Positions 1 to 8,643 of a stretch of DNA of 64,000 nucleotides are shown one piece after another (position 1 is the first letter of the stretch; each line of letters begins with the position of its first letter). Below the pieces are notes generated by a model. That model made no database searches, was not told where the DNA came from, and saw only the letters and a list, made by a program, of their open reading frames with translations. Both the position numbers and the translations under genes were made by a program. Location of the stretch: the NCBI RefSeq assembly GCF_947503415.1, contig NZ_CANNDS010000001.1, positions 1,150,501 through 1,214,500 on the forward strand, written 5' to 3'. The stretch is from an uncultured Tateyamaria sp. (GTDB lineage: Bacteria; Pseudomonadota; Alphaproteobacteria; Rhodobacterales; Rhodobacteraceae).

Positions 1-1416
1 CACATCCAGATGATCGCTTTCCAGCTTTTGCAGGCGCGCGGCCTCTTTGCGGATATCCAGGAAGTTCAGATTGGACCGGAACAACGGCACCGACCAGGCA
101 CCCGAAATAACCGAAATCTGGGCATTCGGATCTTTGGCCACCTTCCAATTGATGTCCTGATTGTCACCGGGCCCAAATTGGAAGCACTGACGCTCGCCGC
201 GCGTATTCCAGATCACGTTGGTCAGAAACGCGTTGGCGTTATAGTCTCGCGCCTCGGCACTGTTGCTGAGCGCGCCGTTCAAAGTGGTTTGCCCTTCGGA
301 AAACTCGACGCGGTCCGGATGGAAAAGATGCCCGTGCACCCGCGCGCCTGTCGCCTTGGCAAGCCACGGCTCGAAATTCTCGAAAATTTCGGTAAAGCCC
401 TGGAACATGGAATACGGCGCGGCAGTCACACCGTTCTCCCAATCTTCGTTCGGAAAGCGGCTTTGCATGTAAAGGCCGGGTCGTCCGCGTGTCCGCCGCT
501 CAACCGCTTTGGCAAAGATGCGGTCGATCTTGCCCGGGTTCGGCTCCGTGCGTTTCATGGCGCCCGATGGGTCGGTCAGAAACGCTTCGTACAGGCGGTT
601 GGCATGCGGCCAGATCTTGCGTGCGACAAAGCAGTCGGACCGGCGCAACAGTTGCAGGTGATCGTCGTAGAAAATGTGCGGTTTGCCCTGAAAATCGAAC
701 TTGGACAAGGTCAGCGACCGGCTTTCAATCTCGATCGCATATTGGCGGGCGAGGGTCTGATAGTAGCTTTCGTCAGGAATCCACACCTGTTTGAAGTAGG
801 TATCATATTCCTTGCGGTCCGGACCCTGCAGAATGGCAGACAGGGTTTGGCGGGTCAGACACCACCACTGGCTGCCCATGTGGGGGACAAGCCCGGCCGG
901 GATCTTGCGCTTCAAGCCTATCTTGCGCTGCAATTCCACGTATTTGTCAAAAAGGAAGCGGCGGCGCTTCCAGGAAAAGGGAAAGCGCAGCGTAAACCGC
1001 TCGTGATCAAGGCCCCCGACAGTCCATGGCACGTCAGCCGTTGTCGCGCTTTCGATGAAATCCGTGCGCGGACGATCCGCAAGGTAGTCCACCAGTTCCT
1101 GCACCGGGCGCAGAGGAAGGCATGACCCCGATGCGAGGTAAACGTGCCGCACATCGTCAAATTCGGCCAGCATCAATTCGGATGCAGCCTGACTTGCAGC
1201 GACAATGCCCCAAGTGCCCCATTCGCACCGAAAGCGTTTCGAGAATTTGATGGCAGGGATGTCCGACAGCGCCTTGGTGAAAGCGATATATGTCTTCTTT
1301 GGCACGTTCACATCGACATGGATGACAACCGGGCAGCCGCCCATCGCCCAGAAGCGCGCCGCCTGTTCGGCCCGGTCCAGCGCCGTATGTACCAGCATGA
1401 CGATACCGACGCTCAC
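1..1416 (-). CDS. Core-2/I-branching-type beta-1,6-N-acetylglucosaminyltransferase family protein, 3' end beyond window
   Basis: This frame stays open from the GTG at 1416 to the left edge, giving about 472 residues with no stop. The start (residues VSVGIVMLVHTALDRAEQ) overlaps the stop of the upstream glycosyltransferase in a GTGA, so the two are probably translationally coupled; an ATG at 1398 is an alternative. The first part (LVHTALDRAEQAARFWA, then an IHVD segment and a GSQWW-type segment) resembles the Core-2/I-branching enzyme family (PF02485), and the rest resembles the C-terminal extension found in Rhodobacterales members (SMFQGFTEIFENFEPWL). In this family the enzyme transfers a sugar from a nucleotide donor. 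It probably modifies a surface polysaccharide with the neighbouring GT2 enzymes. Substrate unknown. Confidence 0.85.
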   Translation of the reverse strand, partial: MSVGIVMLVHTALDRAEQAARFWAMGGCPVVIHVDVNVPKKTYIAFTKALSDIPAIKFSKRFRCEWGTWGIVAASQAASELMLAEFDDVRHVYLASGSCLPLRPVQELVDYLADRPRTDFIESATTADVPWTVGGLDHERFTLRFPFSWKRRRFLFDKYVELQRKIGLKRKIPAGLVPHMGSQWWCLTRQTLSAILQGPDRKEYDTYFKQVWIPDESYYQTLARQYAIEIESRSLTLSKFDFQGKPHIFYDDHLQLLRRSDCFVARKIWPHANRLYEAFLTDPSGAMKRTEPNPGKIDRIFAKAVERRTRGRPGLYMQSRFPNEDWENGVTAAPYSMFQGFTEIFENFEPWLAKATGARVHGHLFHPDRVEFSEGQTTLNGALSNSAEARDYNANAFLTNVIWNTRGERQCFQFGPGDNQDINWKVAKDPNAQISVISGAWSVPLFRSNLNFLDIRKEAARLQKLESDHLDV

Positions 1417-2423
1417 GCCCAGTTCCCCTTGGACATGAGGCCCAGAATTTCCAGCTGACGCCAGTTGATGTATTTTTCGGACCACTTGCACCACAGGTCC
1501 GGATCATCGCGCAGGCTGGCGGCATAGGCCTTGTATTCCACCGATGCGGCGTAGTGCTGCTTGCGCTCCAGTTCTTCGGCCGCCTTGGCCGTAAACGTGT
1601 CGAGGAACTTCGTATGCAGAAGAACGCCCGAAGCTTTCTCTCCGCCCCACTCGTCATAGACCTGATTCAATCCGCGCGGCAGCAGTGTGTGTGTCGAACT
1701 TGCATAGGCGTAACGGCGGTTCCATTTGACCAACGGAATTTTGTTCAGCGCAGGCGCACGCTCCGGCTGGTCCGGGAAAAACACGCGCGCGCGTGGACCG
1801 CCCTGGATCCACAGATTGCCCATGCTGTGGTTCTTGGAGATCGTGTAATTTCCGCTGTCGAACCAACTGGCGATTTCCATCGGGTTCTGTCCAGCAACGT
1901 ACGGTTGTTCGTCCAATCGACCCTTGGGATACATATCCAGCAGCATGGCCGAAAAGGACCGGATCGAAGATGCGTCCAACCAATCCGTAAGCGCTCTGAG
2001 CGAGCGCGTGTCGCAAAACGGGTAGACGAAAAACTCGTCCGGATCGACGACAAGCGTCCAGTGGTCGTGCGCGTATTTGCGTTGCAGCCAATTCAACCAG
2101 TCGACACCGAAGGTCGCAGATTTATAGCTTCCTTGAGTGTGCCAGATCGAAACGTCATCTTGCCCTATCAGATGCTCAACGCCGGCATCCGTGCTGTCGT
2201 TGTCCACGAAAAAGAAGTGGTCGACCCCAAGGTCCCGGTAATACGACAGGAAGTAGGGAAGGCGCACAGCTTCGTTGCGAAAGGTGCAAAACAGCAACAG
2301 GTCGTTGGGCCGAATCAGGTGCGTACGGTCCTGCACTTTGTGCAACTCTCTGGATTTCCGCACAGCACGCACGATGCGACGTTTCCGCCGCAAGCGCATT
2401 CTATAGGAGTTCCAAATGCCCAC
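1413..2423 (-). CDS. Glycosyltransferase family 2 protein (Glyco_tranf_2_4 type), copy A
   Basis: 336 residues from a GTG start (MGIWNSYRMR). The arginine-rich N-terminus is followed by the GT2 core: CTFRNEAVRLPYFLSYYRDL (about 45-65), the VDNDSTD nucleotide-binding turn and VDPDEFF, a DxD-like metal site. No membrane segment is visible, so it should be cytoplasmic. It is clearly paralogous to the next gene upstream: both begin SYRMR and end NWRQLEILGLMS / DWRQLEALGLMS. Its stop overlaps the start of the Core-2-type transferase. The exact sugar cannot be told from sequence. The GTG start lacks a strong Shine-Dalgarno, but alignment with the paralogue supports it. Confidence 0.85.
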   Translation of the reverse strand: MGIWNSYRMRLRRKRRIVRAVRKSRELHKVQDRTHLIRPNDLLLFCTFRNEAVRLPYFLSYYRDLGVDHFFFVDNDSTDAGVEHLIGQDDVSIWHTQGSYKSATFGVDWLNWLQRKYAHDHWTLVVDPDEFFVYPFCDTRSLRALTDWLDASSIRSFSAMLLDMYPKGRLDEQPYVAGQNPMEIASWFDSGNYTISKNHSMGNLWIQGGPRARVFFPDQPERAPALNKIPLVKWNRRYAYASSTHTLLPRGLNQVYDEWGGEKASGVLLHTKFLDTFTAKAAEELERKQHYAASVEYKAYAASLRDDPDLWCKWSEKYINWRQLEILGLMSKGNWA

Positions 2424-2610
2424 CTGTGTGTTCCATTCCTTCGAAAGGCCGCGTTTTCACTTCGAAATCAGCGGCTTCCGCTTTGCTCTTTGGCTCTATT
2501 TGGCCTAAATTTAGGTGTACGGGCAACGAATTTAAAAGAAGTTACCAAGAGTTTGTGTGGTTTTCTTCTTTTTGAATGCCGCGACACTCATCCAAGCTGA
2601 CCTGTGCGGT

Positions 2611-3612
2611 TCAATTCCACCCGCCTGACGACATCAATCCAAGCGCCTCCAGCTGCCGCCAATCTTCGTATTTCGTCGATTCCGGCGTCCACATACGCGG
2701 GTTATCCAGGACTGTATCGTAGTAATCCTTCATGGCTGCAGGGTTGGAAAAGTGCTGCCGCCTTTCCATGTCCTCACGCGCCTTGCCTACGACATTGGGC
2801 AGAAATTTCGTGTGGAGCAACACGCCCGAAGGATCATCGGACCCGGGCCCGTCATATCCATGGTTCAACCGGGGTGGCAGCGCGGAATGACAGGAATTCA
2901 GGTACGCGAATGATCGATCCCACTTGATCAACGGGATCTTGTTCAACGTGGGTGAGCGCCGTGTGTCGCGTTGAAAGAAGACGCGTTCGCGCGCGCCGCC
3001 CTGCACCCAAAGGTTCTGTGCGGGCTGTTGGCGCATCGACCGGTACTGACCTGCATCAAACCACTGAAGATGATCCAATGGATTTTCGCCCAAATTATCT
3101 GTCTGTTCCCCAAGGGCACCGCGCGGATACAGATCAAGCATCATCGCCCCGAAAACTGATCTGCCCTGATCCTCGAGCCATTTGGTCAATTGGGTCAGGC
3201 TTCGGGTGTCGTGATGGGCGTAGACAAGCAGTTCATCTGCATCCAGCGTCAGTGACCAGATGCGGTGGCAGTACTTCATCTGCAGCCACGTCATCCAATC
3301 AACGCCAAATCGCGATCCGCGATAGCTATGGTCGGTGCGCCACACCGAAGTGTCTTGTTGATCCCTCAGAAATTCGAAGGTTCCGTCGTCGCTTTGATTA
3401 TCAACCACCAGAAAATGGGTCACGCCCAGAGCGCGGTAGTGCTTGTAGAAATAGGCAAGTCGAGGCTGTTCGTTGCGCACCGTCATCACGGCGACCACAT
3501 CGCGTCGTCCGATCTGTGCGGTCCTGTCCGCAACACTGGTCAGTTGATGACGACTGCGCCAAGACCGCCACAGCAAACGCCTGCGTTTCCATCGCATGCG
3601 ATAGGATGTCAT
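2611..3612 (-). CDS. Glycosyltransferase family 2 protein (Glyco_tranf_2_4 type), copy B
   Basis: 333 residues from the ATG at 3612 (MTSYRMRWKRRR), chosen because it aligns with the start of copy A; an in-frame ATG at 3687 would add 25 residues unlike copy A and has no ribosome site. GT2 hallmarks: MTVRNEQPRLAYFYKHYRAL, VVDNQSDD, and LDADELL at the metal site. Copies A and B share the segments FGVDW(L/M)(N/T)WLQ, the LD(M/L)YP(K/R)G motif, NLW(I/V)QGG and LNKIPL(V/I)KW, so they are an old tandem duplication. The 187-base gap to copy A is visibly AT-richer than the genes, which suggests that copy A may have its own promoter. Probable role: surface glycan assembly. Confidence 0.85.
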   Translation of the reverse strand: MTSYRMRWKRRRLLWRSWRSRHQLTSVADRTAQIGRRDVVAVMTVRNEQPRLAYFYKHYRALGVTHFLVVDNQSDDGTFEFLRDQQDTSVWRTDHSYRGSRFGVDWMTWLQMKYCHRIWSLTLDADELLVYAHHDTRSLTQLTKWLEDQGRSVFGAMMLDLYPRGALGEQTDNLGENPLDHLQWFDAGQYRSMRQQPAQNLWVQGGARERVFFQRDTRRSPTLNKIPLIKWDRSFAYLNSCHSALPPRLNHGYDGPGSDDPSGVLLHTKFLPNVVGKAREDMERRQHFSNPAAMKDYYDTVLDNPRMWTPESTKYEDWRQLEALGLMSSGGWN

Positions 3613-3839
3613 CGCCTGCGCAGCGTATGATTGCGTCAGCGGTGCGTTATGCGTTGTCTTGGACAGTTTGCTGCCATCTCCAGGCATCGGTGTAAGCGTG
3701 GGACGCGTTGGTCATTCAGCCGAGATCAAGAATGCCATCTGCGACAGGTGTGAAACCGGGGCTGCGCACCCAGTCATACGTGTGGCACCCTAAACATCCT
3801 ATGCCAGCGCTTGATCAGGTGCCGCGTTGTGGTCCGCCC

Positions 3840-4733
3840 TTACTCTGCGGCCTTGTCCATCTGGACAACATCACGGATGTAGCCAAGCAGGTCGTCTCTC
3901 AGTTCGTCGCGCGCCAATCCGAATGCAACGGTCGCCTGCAGGAAGCCTGACTTCGAACCGCAATCAAACCGTTGGCCGCGGAAACGGAACCCATAGACAC
4001 CGTCCTCACCGCCGATTTCGCTTGCGATGGCGTCTGTCAGCTGAATCTCACCGCCAGCGCCGGACTTCATCTGGTTGAGAGACCGCAACACCTTGGTCGT
4101 CAGGATGTACCGTCCGATGACGGCAAGGTTGGATGGTTCTTTGCCGGGTTCGGGCTTTTCAACCATGCCCTTGGCCTCGACCAACTGGCCCATGTCGTTC
4201 TTGATATCAAGCACACCGTAGGACGACGCCCGTTCCTGCGGTACTTCCATGGCGGCCACGATGTTGCCGCCCGTTTCGTCGTAGGCTTCGACCATCTGTT
4301 GAAGGCAGGGCGTGTCAGCCGCAATCACATCGTCGGGCAAAATCACGGCAAAAGGTTCGTTGCCGATCAAACGACGGGCACACCAGACCGCGTGTCCAAG
4401 GCCAAGCGCCTTGTGCTGGCGGATATAGGCAATGGCCCCGCTTTCCATATTGGTGTCTTTGAGGGTCTCAAGAAGCTGGTCCTTGCCCTTCTTGCGCAGT
4501 TCCTGTTCCAGCGTGGGGGCATGGTCAAAATAGTCTTCCAGCGCGCCTTTGCCGCGGGATGTGACAAAGATGAATTCCTTGATACCCGCCGCGCGCGCCT
4601 CGTCGATGGCGTATTGAATCAACGGGCGATCAACGAGCGTCATGATCTCCTTGGGCACCGATTTTGTTGCAGGCAGAAATCGGGTTCCAAGCCCCGCGAC
4701 CGGAAAAATCGCCTTCGTTACTTTCTTAGGCAT
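3840..4733 (-). CDS. galU: UTP--glucose-1-phosphate uridylyltransferase
   Basis: 297 residues, the usual GalU length. It makes UDP-glucose from UTP and glucose 1-phosphate in the cytoplasm. The N-terminal nucleotide-binding signature FPVAGLGTRFLPATKSVPKE (about 10-29) is intact. It is followed by LVDRPLIQYAIDEA, the GLGHAVWCAR segment, LPDDV and, near the C-terminus, GFRFRGQRFDCGSKSGFL. The start ATG has an AAGGGG ribosome site. The gene lies between glycosyltransferases, so UDP-glucose probably feeds this cluster as well as general metabolism. The 125 bases upstream are AT-rich and could hold its promoter. Confidence 0.97.
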   Translation of the reverse strand: MPKKVTKAIFPVAGLGTRFLPATKSVPKEIMTLVDRPLIQYAIDEARAAGIKEFIFVTSRGKGALEDYFDHAPTLEQELRKKGKDQLLETLKDTNMESGAIAYIRQHKALGLGHAVWCARRLIGNEPFAVILPDDVIAADTPCLQQMVEAYDETGGNIVAAMEVPQERASSYGVLDIKNDMGQLVEAKGMVEKPEPGKEPSNLAVIGRYILTTKVLRSLNQMKSGAGGEIQLTDAIASEIGGEDGVYGFRFRGQRFDCGSKSGFLQATVAFGLARDELRDDLLGYIRDVVQMDKAAE

Positions 4734-4858
4734 ATCTACCCCTTGCTTTCAAATCTCGGTCATATCCTCCCCTTACTACTAACCGTTACTTAACAAATAT
4801 CCAATTCTTGAGTGTGGGCGGGCGCGCTTGGAGTGTTGCCCAGACGCGCCAAACCCGC

Positions 4859-6088
4859 TTATCCAATCAGCCGCTGTTTGCCGACACGACGGGTTTCTGC
4901 AGCAACGCGTTCGGAATAGGTAAACATCCGAAAGGCGGGTGCGTCCCGATTTGATCTGCCGAACAGACCGCCGCGCTGCTCCCAAAATCCGGCGGGATCA
5001 AAGCGTACGTGATGGTGCTCGGTCGTCGGAGAAAGCAGAAACAACGACACGATGTCCCCGTCATTCGCCCGCTCCACAGCCTCTGCCCGAAGGCGCGCAC
5101 GCTGCCATATGTGGCCGGACAAAACCACCGAAGCCCGCGTTCTGGAGGGGTACCGTTTGAATGCCGACACCGGACTGTTGGACAGACGCGCCCCACCACG
5201 TTGGCGCATCAACCCCTGACCGTACCCTTGATCCAACCGCGACATGAGGTGCCGCACATCCCGCGGGGCCAAATGCCCCGTCACCATATGATCCAGGATA
5301 CGGGTTTGTTCGGTTCTCCGAATTGCGCGCCAGTGTTTCTTGCGCTTGTCCTCGGACAGGAACTTGCGTTGAAACACTGCCCAGCTTGAGCCTGTGTCGA
5401 ACAGATCACGGGGCACCTGATCCTGTCGTCTGCGCGGGCTTGCGGCAAAGCCATGGTGCACCTCAGCCATGGGAACAAGCGCCGTGGCATAGCCAGCGCG
5501 GGCAAGCCGCAGGTTCAGATCCGTTTCATCCAGGTGGAAGGCAAACCCGGGATCAAAGCCTTCCAGCGCGATCAGCACATCGCGCCTGAAGGCCATGTTT
5601 GTGCCTTCGGTTTTGATGGCGCGGCGGCCTTTCGGCGTCAGCACAGTCGCCCGGTACGGACTGACATCAAGCGGTTCGGTCACGCCAAACGCATCCACGG
5701 TGCGGGCTTCCCATTGCCACGAAATGCCGTCTTGGCCCCGCACAAATCCAGCCATGGCGGCAACATCGGGACGGTGTGCAGGTGCAACCAGTTGATGCAA
5801 CCAACTGGGTTCGGGCACGGCGTCATCGTCAATGAAGGCAACAATGTCCCCAGCCGCGTGACTGATGCCTGTGTTGCGGGCTTCCGCGATGTTCGGGCGG
5901 TCGAACTCAACCAACTTGACCTGACCTTCAAACGGGCCGTCTTGCACAGCGGCGCACCCCGCCGGATCAGCGACAACGACGATCTCATATGTCGGGTATT
6001 GGAGCTGTGAAAGCCCTGTCAGGCACCAGATCAGCGCGGTCGGTCGGTCGCGGCTCACCACCACAACACTGACCGAAGGGTGGATCAT
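4859..6088 (-). CDS. Glycosyltransferase family 2 protein
   Basis: 409 residues from the ATG at 6088 (MIHPSVSVVVVSRDRPTALI), which overlaps the kdsB stop as ATGA; an upstream in-frame start would lie inside kdsB and is rejected. The first 240 residues form a GT2 GT-A fold: SVVVVSRDRP, ARNTGISHAAGDIVAFIDDD (the metal-binding DDD) and the GTNMAFRRDVL segment with a later HLDETDL acceptor/base motif, typical of rhamnosyltransferase-like enzymes. The C-terminal 150 residues (around RYPSRTRASVVLSGHIW) are not recognised and may recognise the acceptor. It is the last gene of the cysQ-kdsB-GT unit and probably builds a surface polysaccharide. Confidence 0.85.
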   Translation of the reverse strand: MIHPSVSVVVVSRDRPTALIWCLTGLSQLQYPTYEIVVVADPAGCAAVQDGPFEGQVKLVEFDRPNIAEARNTGISHAAGDIVAFIDDDAVPEPSWLHQLVAPAHRPDVAAMAGFVRGQDGISWQWEARTVDAFGVTEPLDVSPYRATVLTPKGRRAIKTEGTNMAFRRDVLIALEGFDPGFAFHLDETDLNLRLARAGYATALVPMAEVHHGFAASPRRRQDQVPRDLFDTGSSWAVFQRKFLSEDKRKKHWRAIRRTEQTRILDHMVTGHLAPRDVRHLMSRLDQGYGQGLMRQRGGARLSNSPVSAFKRYPSRTRASVVLSGHIWQRARLRAEAVERANDGDIVSLFLLSPTTEHHHVRFDPAGFWEQRGGLFGRSNRDAPAFRMFTYSERVAAETRRVGKQRLIG

Positions 6089-6885
6089 GCCACACCCATC
6101 TCCGCCATCATGGCTTCGATCCGAGGCACATCGGCGGGGTTGTTCAATTCCCAGAACTGACGCCCGCGGGCCTCGACCTCGACACACAGAACCTGCCGCC
6201 CGTTTTCCAGAAACCGCAGCTGCTCCAGCCCTTCAAGCGTCTCAAGCGGGCCAACGGGCCAGGTGGGATAGGCCGACAGCGCATCAGGTCGATAGGCATA
6301 GACGCCCACATGATGAAAGACGGGCGTATCCGCATCATCTGCATAGGTATTGTTGGTGTACGGGATCACCTCTTTGGAGAAGTAGAGCGCTTGGCCCGAC
6401 ACACCGAACACGGCCGTGGTGCCACCGACGCGCCCCGCCTTGCGGTCTTCGAGAAAGCCGCTCAGCGTTGCGCCGTCACATCGCAAAACCGGGGTGGCAA
6501 TCTCGGCCTCCGGTGCCGCGCGCAAGCCCTCCACCAATCCTTCGATAAACCACGCTGGCGTCAGCGGGGCGTCACCTTGCAAATTGACAACCACGTCGTA
6601 ACCAGAGCCCAGCGCATCATGCGCTTCGGCACAACGTTCGGTGCCGTTGCCGCAAGCCTCTGATGTCATGACAACCTTGGCACCAAAAGCCTCCGAGGCA
6701 TCCTTGATCCGGTCATCATCCGTGGCAACCACCACCCGGTCCACGCCGGACACGGCCATAGCTGCACGCCAACTGCGCTCGATCAAGCTTTGCGCCTGCC
6801 CGGTCGCGCCGGTCAACGGCACAAGCGGCTTGCCGGGATAGCGAGATGACGCATAGCGCGCGGGAATGACGATCAGGACCGACAT
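6085..6885 (-). CDS. kdsB: 3-deoxy-manno-octulosonate cytidylyltransferase (CMP-Kdo synthetase)
   Basis: 266 residues, slightly longer than the usual 245-255. It activates Kdo as CMP-Kdo for lipopolysaccharide inner core or Kdo-containing capsule. Visible family signatures: VIPARYASSRYPGKPL at the N-terminus (CTP binding), VATDD, CGNGTERCAEA, VVNLQGDAP (family norm NVQGDEP), and FHHVGVYAYRPDAL with LEQLRFLENG near the C-terminus. Its ATG overlaps the cysQ stop by one base (TGATG) and its stop overlaps the downstream GT start as ATGA, so cysQ-kdsB-GT is one tightly coupled operon. Related sugar-nucleotide transferases for other 3-deoxy sugars are possible but less likely. Confidence 0.9.
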   Translation of the reverse strand: MSVLIVIPARYASSRYPGKPLVPLTGATGQAQSLIERSWRAAMAVSGVDRVVVATDDDRIKDASEAFGAKVVMTSEACGNGTERCAEAHDALGSGYDVVVNLQGDAPLTPAWFIEGLVEGLRAAPEAEIATPVLRCDGATLSGFLEDRKAGRVGGTTAVFGVSGQALYFSKEVIPYTNNTYADDADTPVFHHVGVYAYRPDALSAYPTWPVGPLETLEGLEQLRFLENGRQVLCVEVEARGRQFWELNNPADVPRIEAMMAEMGVA

Positions 6886-7682
6886 CAGGCGGGCTTCAGA
6901 TCAACCGAAGGGGCGTAGGCGATAAAGAACGGGTTGGCATATCCGTCCTTTCCGTACTCGAGCGGGCTGTGATCATCGAAACGGACAACCATCCCACCTG
7001 CACCGGTCAAAACAGCATGACCCGCGGCAGTGTCCCACTCCATCGTGCGACCCACGCGGGGATAAATATCAGCCTCACCGGTTGCCACCAAACAGAACTT
7101 CAGCGACGAGCCTGCGCTTTTCATGTCCTTGACGGCGTATTTGTTGATGTAATCGTCCGTTGCCTGATCGCGATGGGATTTCGATGCGACAACCATCAAG
7201 GCGCTGTTGTCACTCGCGGCCACAGACAGGGGGGTGACGTCACCCACGGTGTCCTTGTCCAGAGCACCGGTTTCTTCCACGGTTTGACCATCGGCTTGCG
7301 TGTAGAACATGCGATCCTTGGCCGGGGCATAGACGACGCCACGGGTTGGAACGCCGTCTTCGACCAGTGCGATATTGACCGTGAAATCACCACGGCGATG
7401 GACGAATTCCTTGGTGCCATCGAGCGGATCGACAATCAGAAACGTCTTGCCTGTTGTGCTGTGGGTGGCGGCCTGTTCCTCGGTCACCAGCATCACATCG
7501 GGAAAGGCGGCGCGCAGCCCGTCAGAGATCAGGGCATCTGCGGCTTCATCCGCCGCCGTCACGGGGCTGTCATCAGATTTGACCTTCACGTCAAAGTCGT
7601 CGCTGTTGTAGATCTCCATGATCTTGTCGCCGGCTTCCAGCGCCAGTTTGCGGATCACCGGGATCAAGTCGTCATAGGTCAT
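6885..7682 (-). CDS. cysQ: 3'(2'),5'-bisphosphate nucleotidase
   Basis: 265 residues from the ATG at 7682, which has a strong GGAGG site; a longer frame to 7901 runs through the divergent promoter region and into the neighbouring gene. The inositol-monophosphatase fold is clear: VTAADEAAD, VTEEQ, the metal-binding DPLDGTKEFVHRRGDFTVNIA and, near the end, EWDTAAGHAVLTGAGG. CysQ hydrolyses 3'-phosphoadenosine 5'-phosphate left over from PAPS use. As the lead gene of an operon with kdsB and a glycosyltransferase, it may serve sulfation of a surface glycan as well as sulfur assimilation; that link is inference. Confidence 0.93.
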   Translation of the reverse strand: MTYDDLIPVIRKLALEAGDKIMEIYNSDDFDVKVKSDDSPVTAADEAADALISDGLRAAFPDVMLVTEEQAATHSTTGKTFLIVDPLDGTKEFVHRRGDFTVNIALVEDGVPTRGVVYAPAKDRMFYTQADGQTVEETGALDKDTVGDVTPLSVAASDNSALMVVASKSHRDQATDDYINKYAVKDMKSAGSSLKFCLVATGEADIYPRVGRTMEWDTAAGHAVLTGAGGMVVRFDDHSPLEYGKDGYANPFFIAYAPSVDLKPA

Positions 7683-7714
7683 CAAAAAGCCTCCGTGGTC
7701 GGGCATTTGTTGTA

Positions 7715-7733
7715 AAGGACCCGCGTGGTCCTT
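7715..7733. promoter_or_regulatory. Perfect inverted repeat in the cysQ / permease divergent promoter region
   Basis: AAGGACC at 7715-7721 and GGTCCTT at 7727-7733 are perfect reverse complements around CGCGT. It lies 33 bases upstream of cysQ and 70 bases upstream of the divergent permease gene. It could be an operator for a dimeric regulator or a hairpin in the cysQ 5' leader. There is no T-run on either side to make it a terminator. Confidence 0.35.
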
Positions 7734-7801
7734 ATGATGCGGCGGTAACGGAACGGCAAGATTTCCCTGCGACCTTCGCAGCCCACGAGGCACAACTGCA
7801 T

Positions 7802-8626
7802 ATGTTTCAATCAACGCGTAAACCGCAGACGGGATTCGGCAGCGCCATTGCCATGTTCGAGGTGATTTATCACTCGATCGTGCGAAGCGTTCGCAAGGCA
7901 CACAACAATGCCTTTATGGCCATCGCAACAAACATGTTGCAGGTGGTCATTTTCGTTTTGGCCTTCTACGTCATGTTTTCCGTGCTGGGACTGCGTGGGG
8001 CCGCAATTCGGGGCGATTTTCTGCTCTACATCATGACGGGTATCTTCCTCTACATGACGCATACCAAGTCGCTCGGGGCGGTGCTCGGGGCTGAAGGGCC
8101 CTCAAGCCCAATGATGCAGCACGCACCGATGAACACCATCGTATCGATCTGCTCCGCAGCACTGGGGGCGCTCTATATTCAAGTGTTGTCGCTGTTCATG
8201 ATCCTCTTTGTCTATCACGTGGCCTTTACGCCCGTGCAGATCGAACAACCGTTCCAAGCTTTTGGGATGCTGCTGATTGCATGGTTCACAGGATGCGCGC
8301 TGGGGCTTGTCCTGCTGGCGATAAAGCCCTGGTTTCCAACCTTTGTTTCGATCTTTTCGCAGATCTACCAAAGGGCCAACATGATCGCGTCGGGCAAGAT
8401 GTTCGTCGCCAACACCTTGCCGGGCTTCATGCTGGCCATGTTCGATTGGAACCCCCTGTTTCACGCCATCGACCAGGCGCGCGGCTACACGTTCATCAAC
8501 TACAACCCCCGTTATTCCAGCTGGGAATATGCGTGGTGGGTCGGGGTCATACTGCTCATGGTCGGGCTGATGGGCGAGTTTTACACGCGACGTCACGCAT
8601 CTATCAGTTGGAACGCGCGGCGCTAA
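7802..8626 (+). CDS. KpsM/Wzm-like polysaccharide ABC transporter permease
   Basis: 274 residues with about six hydrophobic segments, starting around 40-65 (MLQVVIFVLAFYVMFSVLGL) and ending around 245-262 (WWVGVILLMVGLMGEFY). The ABC-2 permease pattern, including the P-NPLFHAID-like segment (DWNPLFHAIDQARGY) near the C-terminus and a final cytoplasmic RRHASISW tail, matches inner-membrane exporters of capsule or O-antigen. It is divergent from cysQ-kdsB-GT. No KpsT/Wzt ATPase gene is next to it in this window, so it must pair with an ATPase encoded elsewhere or left of base 1. GAGG lies about 12 bases before the ATG. Confidence 0.8.
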   Translation: MFQSTRKPQTGFGSAIAMFEVIYHSIVRSVRKAHNNAFMAIATNMLQVVIFVLAFYVMFSVLGLRGAAIRGDFLLYIMTGIFLYMTHTKSLGAVLGAEGPSSPMMQHAPMNTIVSICSAALGALYIQVLSLFMILFVYHVAFTPVQIEQPFQAFGMLLIAWFTGCALGLVLLAIKPWFPTFVSIFSQIYQRANMIASGKMFVANTLPGFMLAMFDWNPLFHAIDQARGYTFINYNPRYSSWEYAWWVGVILLMVGLMGEFYTRRHASISWNARR

Positions 8627-8643
8627 ACGGCATATAGGCCGCC

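Noticed and set aside
10-1125. Long open frame on the plus strand (371 codons)
   Set aside because: It lies opposite the Core-2-type transferase, shows no recognisable domain and is rich in residues expected from an antisense reading of a GC-rich gene.
1554-2600. Plus-strand frame of 348 codons
   Set aside because: Antisense to GT2 copy A; no family resemblance and no ribosome site.
4820-4852. GGCGCG...CGCGCC inverted pair after the GT2 gene
   Set aside because: Six bases with an 18-base loop and no T-run; common by chance in GC-rich DNA.
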